Below are positions 40,382 to 48,114 of a stretch of 48,849 nt of DNA, one piece after another (the first letter of the stretch is position 1; each line of letters starts with the position of its first letter). Source of the DNA: Mycobacteriaceae bacterium (GTDB taxonomy: Bacteria; Actinomycetota; Actinomycetes; Mycobacteriales; Mycobacteriaceae); contig JAIEPH010000083.1 in the NCBI GenBank assembly GCA_019749805.1, positions 1 to 48,849 of the forward strand, read 5' to 3'. Made by a program: the position numbers and the translations under genes. Under the pieces are notes generated by a model, which saw only the letters and a list, made by a program, of their open reading frames with translations, did not search any database and was not told the DNA's origin.

Positions 40382-42403
40382 GTGACGGGCACGGCTGAAT
40401 TGTCTGACCAGGTCACGTCGAGCCCCCGCATATCGCATCCTGAGCCTGCGCGGGACAAGCAGGCGTTCGTGAGGAACGGGCGGCAGGCTCCTGACGCAGC
40501 AGTCATAGTGACCAATCTGTTCGCTATGTCTGCGGTCGCGGCGCTGAGCATCGTGAGCCAACCGGAGGGCATGGCGACGCCGCCCCTGTGGCCGGCCTCC
40601 GGCATCGCGCTCGGCCTGGGCGTCTGTTTCCCGCGTCGGTACCTGTGGCTCCTCGCGCCGGCCGTCGCAATGATGACGCTGCCGGTCCTGCTGTTTGCAG
40701 GTCGGCCGATGTCGCTGTCTCTTGCGTTGGCCGCAGCCTTCGCAATCGAGATGGCGGTCGGCACGTTGCTGCTGCGCGGGCGTCGAGATCGCGTACCGCG
40801 GTTGGCAACCCCACGCGATCTTGTCCTGTTCTTCGGGATCGCGTTCGTCTCGGCGGCGCTCTACGGGGCGCTCGCCTTCGGCGCCTTTTCGCTGTTTGGC
40901 GATCATGCATCGGCCGTAGAGTCGTTGCAGACCGCGCTGCTCAAGCACGCTGCCGGCATCGCGCTGCTCACCCCGCTGTTCATCGCGCCACCGCTGCGAA
41001 ACCAACAGGCGGGCGTCGCCGAAACGGTGGGGATCGCGGTGACGGCGCTCGCGGTAACCGCCGCGGTGTTCACCGTCGCGCCGGCGCCCTTGGAATATCT
41101 GCCGTTCCTCCCGTTGGTATGGGCGGCGCTTCGCTTGTCGACGTGGATGCTGTCCCTGCTCATGGTCGGCGTTGCCAGCATCTCGGCCAACGGCAGCATT
41201 TTCGGTACGGGCCCGTTGTCGTTCGACGTGTGGGGAATTTCTACGGGAACCGTTCTGATGCAGGTTTATCAAATGTCGATGGTGGCCGTGTTCCTCACGC
41301 TGTCCATAGTCGTGGGTTCCGAGCGCGACATGTCGGCGCGCCTCCACGAGAGCGAGGAGTTGTTCCGAAAGAGCTTCAACTCGTCGGTCGCCGGCAAGCT
41401 GATGGGTGTCCGTACGACCGATCAATGGATTGTCGAGCGCGCCAACCCCTCAGCGCGGACTCTGCTGCCCGGGCTGCGAGAGGGAATCACGAGTCTTGAC
41501 ACATTGATGGGTCAGGATGCCGTTGGCATGCTCTCGCAAGCCGCCGATTCTCTCGTCGGCGACAACGCCCGTATGGTCGTGCAACTCGACGACGGCCGCA
41601 GTCTGGAAGTGAGTTTCGCCGTGATCGGCCAGACGCCTGCGGGGACCCAGTTCGTCCTGCATTTCCACGACGTCACCGAATCGGAGCGGTTACGTCAGCT
41701 CGAACAGGAAGAGATGAACCGGGCCGCCGAGGTCCAACGTGCACTGCTACCTGGCAAACTCCCCGAGACCCCGGGCTGGACGTTCGGCACGTCCAACAGC
41801 CCGGCCAAACAGATCGGTGGCGACTTCTACGACGTGCGCGTGCATCAACCTTCCATCGTGCTCAGCCTCGGCGATGTCATGGGCAAGGGCATTGACGCGG
41901 GGATGCTTGCCGCCGCGACTCGCACGGCGCTACGGTCCCACGATCCCGGTATGACTCCATCGGCGGTCGTCACGCATGCGGCTGGCATTCTCGAAGGAGA
42001 TCTGCGTCGTATCAGTGCATTCGTCACGCTTGCCTACGTTCAGGTCGACATCGACTCCGGCGATTTCCGGTTCGCAGACGCCGGTCACGGCTTGCATTAT
42101 GTCCTTCGGACCAAATCTGGCCGGGTTGAAAGGCTTTCGTCCGACGACATGCCCGTCGGATTGGGCGACCAGTGGCGGGAACTCTCGGGCTGCCTCGCCC
42201 CGGGGGACATGATCCTGCTCGTCAGTGACGGAGTGCTCGACCTGTGGGGCGGTTCGCTGGAGGGACTCGAGGACGCAATCTCGCAGTGCGCCAACGGGAT
42301 CGGAACAAGCCCACAGGCTGTGGTCGACTACCTGTGTGCGAATGCCGGCGAGATACTCGATGGCGACGACGTCACCGCGGTGGCCTTACGCCGTGCGGGG
42401 TGA
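40382..42403 (+). CDS. MASE1-PAS-SpoIIE/PP2C phosphatase (RsbU/RsbP-like)
   Basis: A 673-residue membrane sensor phosphatase. Residues about 35-315 hold eight or more spans of MASE1 type (TPPLWPASGIALGLGVCFPR is characteristic). A PAS-like stretch follows (ELFRKSFNSSVAGKLMG to FVLHFHDVTESE), a coiled linker with AAEVQRALLPGKLP, and a SpoIIE domain with metal motifs GGDFYDVRV, LGDVMGKGIDAGM, ADAGHGLHYV, LLVSDGVLDLWGG and DGDDVTAVA. It should dephosphorylate the STAS protein. The start is GTG at 40382. The last 1056 bp are near-duplicated in the next gene. Confidence 0.92.
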   Translation: MTGTAELSDQVTSSPRISHPEPARDKQAFVRNGRQAPDAAVIVTNLFAMSAVAALSIVSQPEGMATPPLWPASGIALGLGVCFPRRYLWLLAPAVAMMTLPVLLFAGRPMSLSLALAAAFAIEMAVGTLLLRGRRDRVPRLATPRDLVLFFGIAFVSAALYGALAFGAFSLFGDHASAVESLQTALLKHAAGIALLTPLFIAPPLRNQQAGVAETVGIAVTALAVTAAVFTVAPAPLEYLPFLPLVWAALRLSTWMLSLLMVGVASISANGSIFGTGPLSFDVWGISTGTVLMQVYQMSMVAVFLTLSIVVGSERDMSARLHESEELFRKSFNSSVAGKLMGVRTTDQWIVERANPSARTLLPGLREGITSLDTLMGQDAVGMLSQAADSLVGDNARMVVQLDDGRSLEVSFAVIGQTPAGTQFVLHFHDVTESERLRQLEQEEMNRAAEVQRALLPGKLPETPGWTFGTSNSPAKQIGGDFYDVRVHQPSIVLSLGDVMGKGIDAGMLAAATRTALRSHDPGMTPSAVVTHAAGILEGDLRRISAFVTLAYVQVDIDSGDFRFADAGHGLHYVLRTKSGRVERLSSDDMPVGLGDQWRELSGCLAPGDMILLVSDGVLDLWGGSLEGLEDAISQCANGIGTSPQAVVDYLCANAGEILDGDDVTAVALRRAG

Positions 42404-44336
42404 GCCAAGCGCGGTGAGCATCTCCGCCGCAGAGGACGCCGATGATGCGATTCCACGTCGGCGGCGGATTGATTCGCGCCTGACTGTGCAGGGTTGGTTG
42501 ACAGTCGCATTGAGCGTGATGGGTGTGATTGTGATCGTCAGTTCGGTGGCGGTCGCCATGCTGCTTCACCGCAACGACACTGCCACCGACCAGCTGGCAG
42601 ACAGTATTCAGCCAGCACGTTCTGCCGCCTTTCGGTTGCAAGCGGCACTGCGCGACCAGGAGACCGGCGTGCGCGGCTACGTCATGACTGGAGACCCCCA
42701 ATTCCTCGAGCCGTACTACACCGGCAAGCAGGCCGAGCAGGCCGCCGCCGCTGAGCTGCGTCAAAACTTGAGGGATCATGACGATCTGCTGGCCGATGTC
42801 ACCGCGATCGAAACGGTTGCCGAGCAGTGGCGCACCAGCTACGTCCAACCGCTGATCGCAAGAGTTTCGCCCGGTCAACCCTATCCGCTCAGCGTCGCTG
42901 AGGCTGACCGAGGCAAGGCGGAGTTCGATGAACTGCGAGCCCTGTTCGACACACAGAATGCTGACATCTATTCGGCGAGAGACGTCGCCCGCGCTGAACT
43001 GCGAGAGGCCCAGACGTGGCGCAACAGGGAGTTGATCGCCGTGTTGGTGGTGATCCTGGGCGCCGCGATGGCGCTGACTCTCTGGGTGCGCCGCGCGGTC
43101 ACCGGACCGGTAGCCGCCGTTGCGGCGGCATGCCGGCGGATCGCGAAAGGTGATTTTGCAGCCACGATCCCAGTCGAGGGGCCCGGCGATATTCGGGCCA
43201 TTGCACTGGATGCCGACGATATGCGGCGGCGCATCGTCAACGAGCTCGAGACAACGCGCGCAGCACGAGCCGAGCTTTACGAAAGTGAGGAGCTGTTCCG
43301 CAAGAGCTTCAATTCCTCGGTCGCCGGCAAATTGCTGATATCTCGTACGTCCGCCGAGTGGATTGTCGAGCGCGCCAACCCCTCGGCAGACGACCTGTTG
43401 CCCGGACTGCGGGAGGGAATCACGAACCTTGACCTGCTGATCGGTTCGGATGGCATGGCCGAGCTTTCGGCCGCCGTCGATCCGCTCAATGGTGACGACA
43501 ACGCGCGGCTGACCTTGCGGCTGGCCGACGGCCGCAGCCTCGAAGTGAGTGTCGCCGTAATCGGCCAAAAGCCCGAGGGAACCCAGTTGGTCCTGCACTT
43601 TCACGACGTCACCGAATCGGAGCGGCTACGTCAGCTCGAGCTCGCGGAGATCAACCGGGCCGTCGAGGTGCAACGTGCACTGGTACCGGGCACCTTGCCC
43701 GCCACGCCGGGTTGGACGTTCGGCACGTTCACCAGTCCGGCCCGACAGGTCGGCGGAGACTTCTACGACGTGCGCGTGCATCGACCTTCCATCGTGCTGA
43801 GCCTCGGCGACGTCATGGGTAAGGGAATGGACGCGGGAATGCTCGCGGCGGCGACACGCACGGCACTGCGCGCCAAGAATCCTGCCGCGACTCCGTCGGA
43901 TGTCGTCAACGGTGCTGCGGGCATCCTCGAGGGCGATCTGCACCGCATCAGCGCTTTCATCACGCTGGCCTATGTCCGGGTCGACATGGACTCTGGCGAT
44001 TTCCTGTTCGCAGACGCGGGGCACGGGTTGCACTTTGTCATCCGCACCCGTTCCGGCGGGATCGAACGCATGGCGTCCAACGACATGCCCGTGGGATTGG
44101 ACGACCACTGGCAGGAACTCTCCAACCGCCTGGCCCCGGGGGACATGATCCTGCTCGTCAGCGACGGAGTGCTCGACTTGTGGGGCGGTTCGATAGCGGG
44201 ACTCGAGGACGCAATCTCGCAGTGCGCCGATGGCAATGGGACGGGCCCGCAGGCGGTCGTCGACTACCTGTGTGCGAATGCGGACGAGATGCTCGATGGT
44301 GACGACGTCACCGCCGTAGCCCTGCGCCGCAGCTGA
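41348..44336 (+). repeat. Duplicated phosphatase output module (41348-42403 and 43281-44336)
   Basis: The PAS-SpoIIE halves of the two phosphatase genes align at a constant offset of 1933 bp with a single-codon indel near the middle and one near the stop. Many stretches are identical at protein level (WIVERANPSA, LPGLREGIT, DGRSLEVS). Upstream of 41348 and 43281 the sequences are unrelated. Confidence 0.9.
42414..44336 (+). CDS. CHASE3-HAMP-PAS-SpoIIE/PP2C phosphatase (RsbU-like)
   Basis: A 640-residue membrane phosphatase. Span 1 (VQGWLTVALSVMGVIVIVSS) is followed by an outside CHASE3 domain (residues about 50-200; AALRDQETGVRGYVMTGDP is the signature), span 2 (LIAVLVVILGAAMALTLWV), HAMP (RAVTGPVAAVAAACRRIAKG), then the same PAS-like and SpoIIE modules as the previous gene (VGGDFYDVRV, LGDVMGKGMDAGM, LLVSDGVLDLWGG, DGDDVTAVA). 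The start is GTG at 42414, 10 bp after the previous stop. It offers a second, outside-facing input for the same switch. Confidence 0.92.
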   Translation: MSISAAEDADDAIPRRRRIDSRLTVQGWLTVALSVMGVIVIVSSVAVAMLLHRNDTATDQLADSIQPARSAAFRLQAALRDQETGVRGYVMTGDPQFLEPYYTGKQAEQAAAAELRQNLRDHDDLLADVTAIETVAEQWRTSYVQPLIARVSPGQPYPLSVAEADRGKAEFDELRALFDTQNADIYSARDVARAELREAQTWRNRELIAVLVVILGAAMALTLWVRRAVTGPVAAVAAACRRIAKGDFAATIPVEGPGDIRAIALDADDMRRRIVNELETTRAARAELYESEELFRKSFNSSVAGKLLISRTSAEWIVERANPSADDLLPGLREGITNLDLLIGSDGMAELSAAVDPLNGDDNARLTLRLADGRSLEVSVAVIGQKPEGTQLVLHFHDVTESERLRQLELAEINRAVEVQRALVPGTLPATPGWTFGTFTSPARQVGGDFYDVRVHRPSIVLSLGDVMGKGMDAGMLAAATRTALRAKNPAATPSDVVNGAAGILEGDLHRISAFITLAYVRVDMDSGDFLFADAGHGLHFVIRTRSGGIERMASNDMPVGLDDHWQELSNRLAPGDMILLVSDGVLDLWGGSIAGLEDAISQCADGNGTGPQAVVDYLCANADEMLDGDDVTAVALRRS

Positions 44337-44351
44337 TGAGCGAAAGACGCA

Positions 44352-46421
44352 CTATCTAGCTTGCGCGCCTGGGGCAGCGACCAATTCGCCGCGGTCCTCG
44401 GTCCAGTTCCGCTGCACGAGCATACGATGCACGATTCGTTCGAGCGCGGCCTCGACCTGATCGTCGTCGGGCCGTCCTTCGAACGAGGATGACGTTGCCA
44501 ATTTATCGACGATGCGCCCTACGATGAGCCCGGATATCGCGTCGACCTGCTTCATTCCGGCCTGGGTGAGCCACAGCTTGCCTCCGCCTCCCAGCACAAG
44601 TCCGTCGCGGATCAACCCGTCGAAGGTGGGCTCGATGACCTCGTGGGGCACCCTCAGGCGCTCGGCGATGTCGGTCAGCGTGGCCGTCCCGAACACCTGG
44701 TTCTGTCGGTAGATCTGTAGCAGCGCCCACATCTGGGTGACATCGAGGTTGCACCCGGGGAGTTGGGCGAGACTGCGTAGCCGAATCTCGGGTGAGTCGC
44801 GGAAGATCCGTCCGATGGCCACTTCGAGGATCTTCTCGGGCGACTCGGTGCTCGGCATCCCGAAGCCTTCACCGAGGTCGCTCGCCGACACGGTCTCGAT
44901 TTCGCGCAGCCGCACCTCTTTGAGGAAGAGCGAAACCACGAAGCCGACGACTGCGACGGGTACCCCGCAGAGGAACACAGTGCCGAGCGAGTCCGCATAT
45001 GCATCGACGATCGGTGCGGCCATCTCCGGCGCTAGCGCGTGCAGTGCCTGCGGGGAATCTGCGGCCCTGGCGGGCGCCCCGCTGGCCACCAGCGCAGCCG
45101 GGATCCGGCTGACAAGGAAGTTGGCGAACAGCGAGCCGAAGATCGCTGCGCCGAAAGAGCTTCCGATCGTCCGGAAGAACGTGACGCCGGACGTCGCCAC
45201 ACCGAGGTCGGCGAAGCTGGAGGTGTTCTGGACGACGAGAATCAGCACCTGCATACACAGGCCGATACCTGCGCCGAGGATGAACAGCGACACCGACTGC
45301 TGCCACAGCGGTGTGGCGGCCCCCATCTGTGACAGCAGCACGAACCCCACCGCCATCGTGGCGGTGCCTACGACTGGGAACACCTTGTACCGGCCGGTGC
45401 GGCCGATGATCTGCCCGCTGCCGATGGACGTGATCAGCATCCCCGCCACCATGGGCAGGGTGCGCATACCCGATTCGGTCGCCGAGACACCGTTGACGAA
45501 TTGCATGAAGGTGGGCAGGAATGTCAGTGCACCCAGCATCGCGAACCCGACGATGAAGCCAAGGATGCAGCACACCGTGAACACCGGGCTGGCGAACAGA
45601 CGGATCGGCAGAATCGGCTCTGCGACATGGGATTCCACCCACACGAAGATTGCCAGTGCGAGAGCGGAACCGACGAAGAGGCTGATGATCGTCGGAGACG
45701 ACCAGGCGTAGGTGCTGCCGCCCCAGCTGGTGGCCAGCGTCAGGCCGGACGCGGCCACACCGATGAACAGGATGCCCGCGTAGTCGATGACCGCCCTGCC
45801 GGCCTTGGCCAACGACGGGATGGCGAGGGTTCCGACCACGATCACGAGAACCGCGATCGGAACGTTGATCCAGAACGCCCATCGCCAGGTGAGGTGATCG
45901 GTGAAGAACCCGCCGAGGAGCGGTCCGATGACGGTGGTGACTCCGAACACTGCACCGAGCGCGCCCTGATAGCGACCTCGTTCGCGCAACGGGATGACTT
46001 CGCCGATGACGGCCATCGCCGTGACCATCATCGCGCCACCACCGACCCCCTGCAGGGCGCGCGAAGCGACCAGCATCGTCATCGAGTCCGCGAGTCCACA
46101 GAGGACAGATCCAGCGAGGAAGAACAGGACCGCCACCTGGAAGACGGCCTTGCGGCCGAACAGATCGCCGAGCTTTCCGACGATCGCGGTGACGATCGTG
46201 GAGGCCAATAGGTAACTGGTCACCACCCAGGACTGGTGGCCCGCTCCCCCGAGGTCAGCGACGACGGTCGGCAGCGCGGTGGCAACGATGGTCTGATCCA
46301 GGGCCGCCATCAACATGCCGAGCAGCACCGCAACAAAGATGATGTTGCGGCGCTGAGGACTGATCAGCGCACTGGGAGATTCGCAATCCGCGACAGCTGT
46401 ATCGGTTCGCGTGCCCGTCAT
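44352..46421 (-). CDS. DHA2-family MFS exporter with C-terminal winged helix (Rv1877-like)
   Basis: A 689-residue drug-exporter-type protein. Residues about 25-510 carry 14 spans with family motifs LDQTIVATALPTVVADLGG, LGDLFGRKAVFQ and GALGAVFGVTTVIGPLLGG. After the last span about 165 residues follow that look like a winged helix (FGTATLTDIAERLRVPHEVI, FDGLIRDGLVLGGGGKLWLT), facing the cytoplasm. Length and neighbour (bacterioferritin) match Rv1877 of M. tuberculosis, recalled rather than searched. AAGGAAGG lies 6 bases before the ATG, and a CCTATC/GATAGG palindrome is about 35 bp upstream. Convergent with the second phosphatase. Confidence 0.92.
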   Translation of the reverse strand: MTGTRTDTAVADCESPSALISPQRRNIIFVAVLLGMLMAALDQTIVATALPTVVADLGGAGHQSWVVTSYLLASTIVTAIVGKLGDLFGRKAVFQVAVLFFLAGSVLCGLADSMTMLVASRALQGVGGGAMMVTAMAVIGEVIPLRERGRYQGALGAVFGVTTVIGPLLGGFFTDHLTWRWAFWINVPIAVLVIVVGTLAIPSLAKAGRAVIDYAGILFIGVAASGLTLATSWGGSTYAWSSPTIISLFVGSALALAIFVWVESHVAEPILPIRLFASPVFTVCCILGFIVGFAMLGALTFLPTFMQFVNGVSATESGMRTLPMVAGMLITSIGSGQIIGRTGRYKVFPVVGTATMAVGFVLLSQMGAATPLWQQSVSLFILGAGIGLCMQVLILVVQNTSSFADLGVATSGVTFFRTIGSSFGAAIFGSLFANFLVSRIPAALVASGAPARAADSPQALHALAPEMAAPIVDAYADSLGTVFLCGVPVAVVGFVVSLFLKEVRLREIETVSASDLGEGFGMPSTESPEKILEVAIGRIFRDSPEIRLRSLAQLPGCNLDVTQMWALLQIYRQNQVFGTATLTDIAERLRVPHEVIEPTFDGLIRDGLVLGGGGKLWLTQAGMKQVDAISGLIVGRIVDKLATSSSFEGRPDDDQVEAALERIVHRMLVQRNWTEDRGELVAAPGAQAR

Positions 46422-46453
46422 ACCTGCCTTCCTTCGGCGGCGTACCCATCAGA

Positions 46454-46469
46454 CCTATCGTTAGATAGG
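46454..46469. promoter_or_regulatory. CCTATC-GTTA-GATAGG palindrome upstream of exporter
   Basis: Perfect 6-bp arms around GTTA, 33-48 bp upstream of the exporter start. It fits a TetR- or MarR-like operator; no such regulator gene is adjacent, though the exporter itself ends in a winged-helix-like domain. Confidence 0.5.
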
Positions 46470-46526
46470 CTATGAAAGTTACGCCACCCGGGAAGAGTAG
46501 ACGCGCGAGAAGTTCTGAAACGTCGC

Positions 46527-47012
46527 CTATGCGCTGGTTGGCGGCCGCGACACGCACTGGGCCGAGTACAGCTCGACACCGAGCTTGTCCATCAGCTGGA
46601 GCTGGGTTTCGAGATAGTCGATGTGATCCTCTTCGTTGGCCAGGATGCCCTCCAAGAGGTTCGCCGAGGTGGCGTCCTCCTTCTCGCGGCACATGATGAT
46701 GCCGGGCCGCAGCCGCCCTATCACCTCGTATTCGATGGCCAGGTCGGCCTCGAATTGTTCACGCAATGTCTGACCAATGCGCAGGGAGAACAGCCGCTGA
46801 TAGTTCGGCAGTCCGTCGAGCAGAAGAATTCGGTCGGTGATCGACTCGGCATGCTGCATTTCTTCGAACGACTCTTTGCGAGTATATTCAGCCAGTTCGG
46901 TGAAACCCCAATTTGCCTGCATCTTCGAATGCAAGAAATACTGGTTAATGGCGGTCAATTCGCTCGTCAGTTGCTCGTTGAGCAATTTCAGAACGTCGGG
47001 ATCCCCTTGCAT
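46527..47012 (-). CDS. bfrA: Bacterioferritin
   Basis: A 161-residue heme ferritin subunit. Ferroxidase ligands sit at the canonical numbers: Glu18, Glu51, His54, Glu94, Glu127 and His130, and Met52 is the heme ligand (EEMQHAES). QGDPDVLKLLNEQLTSELTA is a typical start. Twenty-four subunits store iron as a mineral. Of two adjacent ATG codons, 47012 is chosen because AGGAG is then 5-6 bases upstream. The exporter gene follows as in Rv1876-Rv1877. Divergent from the unknown two-domain protein and bfd, with an IdeR-like box about 190 bp upstream. Confidence 0.96.
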   Translation of the reverse strand: MQGDPDVLKLLNEQLTSELTAINQYFLHSKMQANWGFTELAEYTRKESFEEMQHAESITDRILLLDGLPNYQRLFSLRIGQTLREQFEADLAIEYEVIGRLRPGIIMCREKEDATSANLLEGILANEEDHIDYLETQLQLMDKLGVELYSAQCVSRPPTSA

Positions 47013-47181
47013 CATCGCTCCTAGGCAACTTGAGGGCTGGCAGTTCTCGCTGTCGGCAGTGTCATACCCAATCTAGTGCAGGGAATGTCTATTGGCGCAT
47101 CTTTTTCGTTGCCCTGGGCGTGTTTTCGGGGTGATCGCGAACGATCGGGACACCGGCGGGGCGCAGATCAGCTACCTACTC

Positions 47182-47211
47182 TGGACTGCCTAGGCTAAGT
47201 AAGGTTAGACT
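47182..47211 (+). promoter_or_regulatory. Putative promoter for the 47255/bfd unit
   Basis: TGGACT (47182-47187), 18-bp spacer, TAGACT (47206-47211), each matching four of six consensus positions. The IdeR-like box covers the -10 element, so iron-bound IdeR would block it. Confidence 0.4.
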
Positions 47212-47218
47212 GCGCTAA
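47200..47218. promoter_or_regulatory. IdeR-like iron box
   Basis: TAAGGTTAGACTGCGCTAA matches 14 of 19 positions of the IdeR consensus TTAGGTTAGGCTAACCTAA, with both outer half-sites largely intact. It lies between bfrA and the 47255/bfd unit. Confidence 0.6.
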
Positions 47219-47254
47219 CGCTTGCAAGCCTGGCCTACCGGATAGGGAATGGGA

Positions 47255-47887
47255 ATGAGTGATTTCGATCTGCACTCACTTATTCTCGCTTGTGATTTTC
47301 GCGTCGATGACGTCGATCGCATGTGGAAATGGCTGAAGAAGCATTCTGACGGACTCGCCGCTATCGGAGCCCACCATGTCGTTCTCTACACATCGATATG
47401 GGAACAGAATCGAGTATTGGTGACCATTGGTATTCGGCACGTCCGTTCGATGCGGGACGTACTGCGGTCACCCGAGATTTTCGAGTGGTTCAACATTTCG
47501 GGTGCCGACGACATTCCACCGATCTTCGGTGGCGAGGTCGTCGAAAAGATCGATCTGTACCCGCCGTCAGCCGACGAACATGTCGGCCGGGTCGTCGTCG
47601 GCGTCATGTCCTCGGTCGAAGACATCTCCGCACTGATGGTCAAGGTGCACGACGGACTCGAGCGCTTCAAGCGCGGCGGAGTACGCAAGATCTGGGTTTA
47701 TCGCGCGCTCGACGACGGGCAGGAAGTCATGATCCTGCAGGAGATCGAGGACGAGTCCGCGGCCCGGCAATGGATCGACCATCCGGATGCAGCCGCGGAA
47801 TGGATGTCGAATGCGGGCCTCGGCCCCTACCCCACCCAGTTCGTGGGCAGATTCGCCCACCTCATGAGCATCGACGAGCGGAGCTGA
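47255..47887 (+). CDS. Unknown protein, possible tandem ferredoxin-like (ABM-like) domains
   Basis: A 210-residue cytoplasmic protein. Two halves share a pattern: VVLYTSIWEQNRVLVTIGIR, then SPEIFEWFNISGADDIPPIF in the first; KIWVYRALDDGQEVMILQEI, then HPDAAAEWMSNAGLGPYPTQ in the second. This suggests a duplicated ferredoxin-like or dimeric alpha-beta-barrel domain. No family was recognised with certainty; Rv1874 near bfrA in M. tuberculosis may be the relative. The second ATG at 47255 is preferred because AGGGA then sits 6 bases upstream. It lies 7 bp before bfd, behind an IdeR-like box, so a role in iron or heme handling is inferred. Confidence 0.75.
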   Translation: MSDFDLHSLILACDFRVDDVDRMWKWLKKHSDGLAAIGAHHVVLYTSIWEQNRVLVTIGIRHVRSMRDVLRSPEIFEWFNISGADDIPPIFGGEVVEKIDLYPPSADEHVGRVVVGVMSSVEDISALMVKVHDGLERFKRGGVRKIWVYRALDDGQEVMILQEIEDESAARQWIDHPDAAAEWMSNAGLGPYPTQFVGRFAHLMSIDERS

Positions 47888-47894
47888 GCCGCCG

Positions 47895-48110
47895 ATGTTC
47901 GTATGCCTGTGCATGGGAGTGACGAGCCACGACGTCGACAAGCTCGTCGCCAACGGGGCCTGCACGTCCAAGCAGATCACCGAAGCCTGCGGCGCCGGCG
48001 GCGACTGCGGGCGGTGCCGCCGCACATTGCGCGCCATCATCGCCACCCATCACGATGTCGCCGGCTGCCCGTCGAAAAACGGCTGCGCGAAAAGAACGCT
48101 GAGCCGGTAA
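47895..48110 (+). CDS. bfd: Bacterioferritin-associated ferredoxin (2Fe-2S)
   Basis: A 71-residue protein. Cys4 and Cys6 (MFVCLCMGVT) and Cys38 and Cys41 (GGDCGRCRR) are the four cluster ligands at the canonical Bfd positions. Bfd reduces the iron core of bacterioferritin to release Fe2+ when iron is scarce. Two more cysteines lie in the C-terminal tail (VAGCPSKNGCAKR), outside the usual domain. It follows the two-domain gene by 7 bp and shares its IdeR-boxed promoter; bfrA is divergent upstream. Placement beside bfrA supports the function. Confidence 0.95.
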   Translation: MFVCLCMGVTSHDVDKLVANGACTSKQITEACGAGGDCGRCRRTLRAIIATHHDVAGCPSKNGCAKRTLSR

Positions 48111-48114
48111 GGAC

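Noticed and set aside
42372..43604. 410-codon minus-strand frame opposite the CHASE3 phosphatase
   Set aside because: No domain pattern and fully antisense to a gene with intact catalytic motifs.
45501..46211. 236-codon plus-strand frame within the exporter gene
   Set aside because: Low-complexity charged sequence, antisense to 14-span MFS gene with clear motifs.
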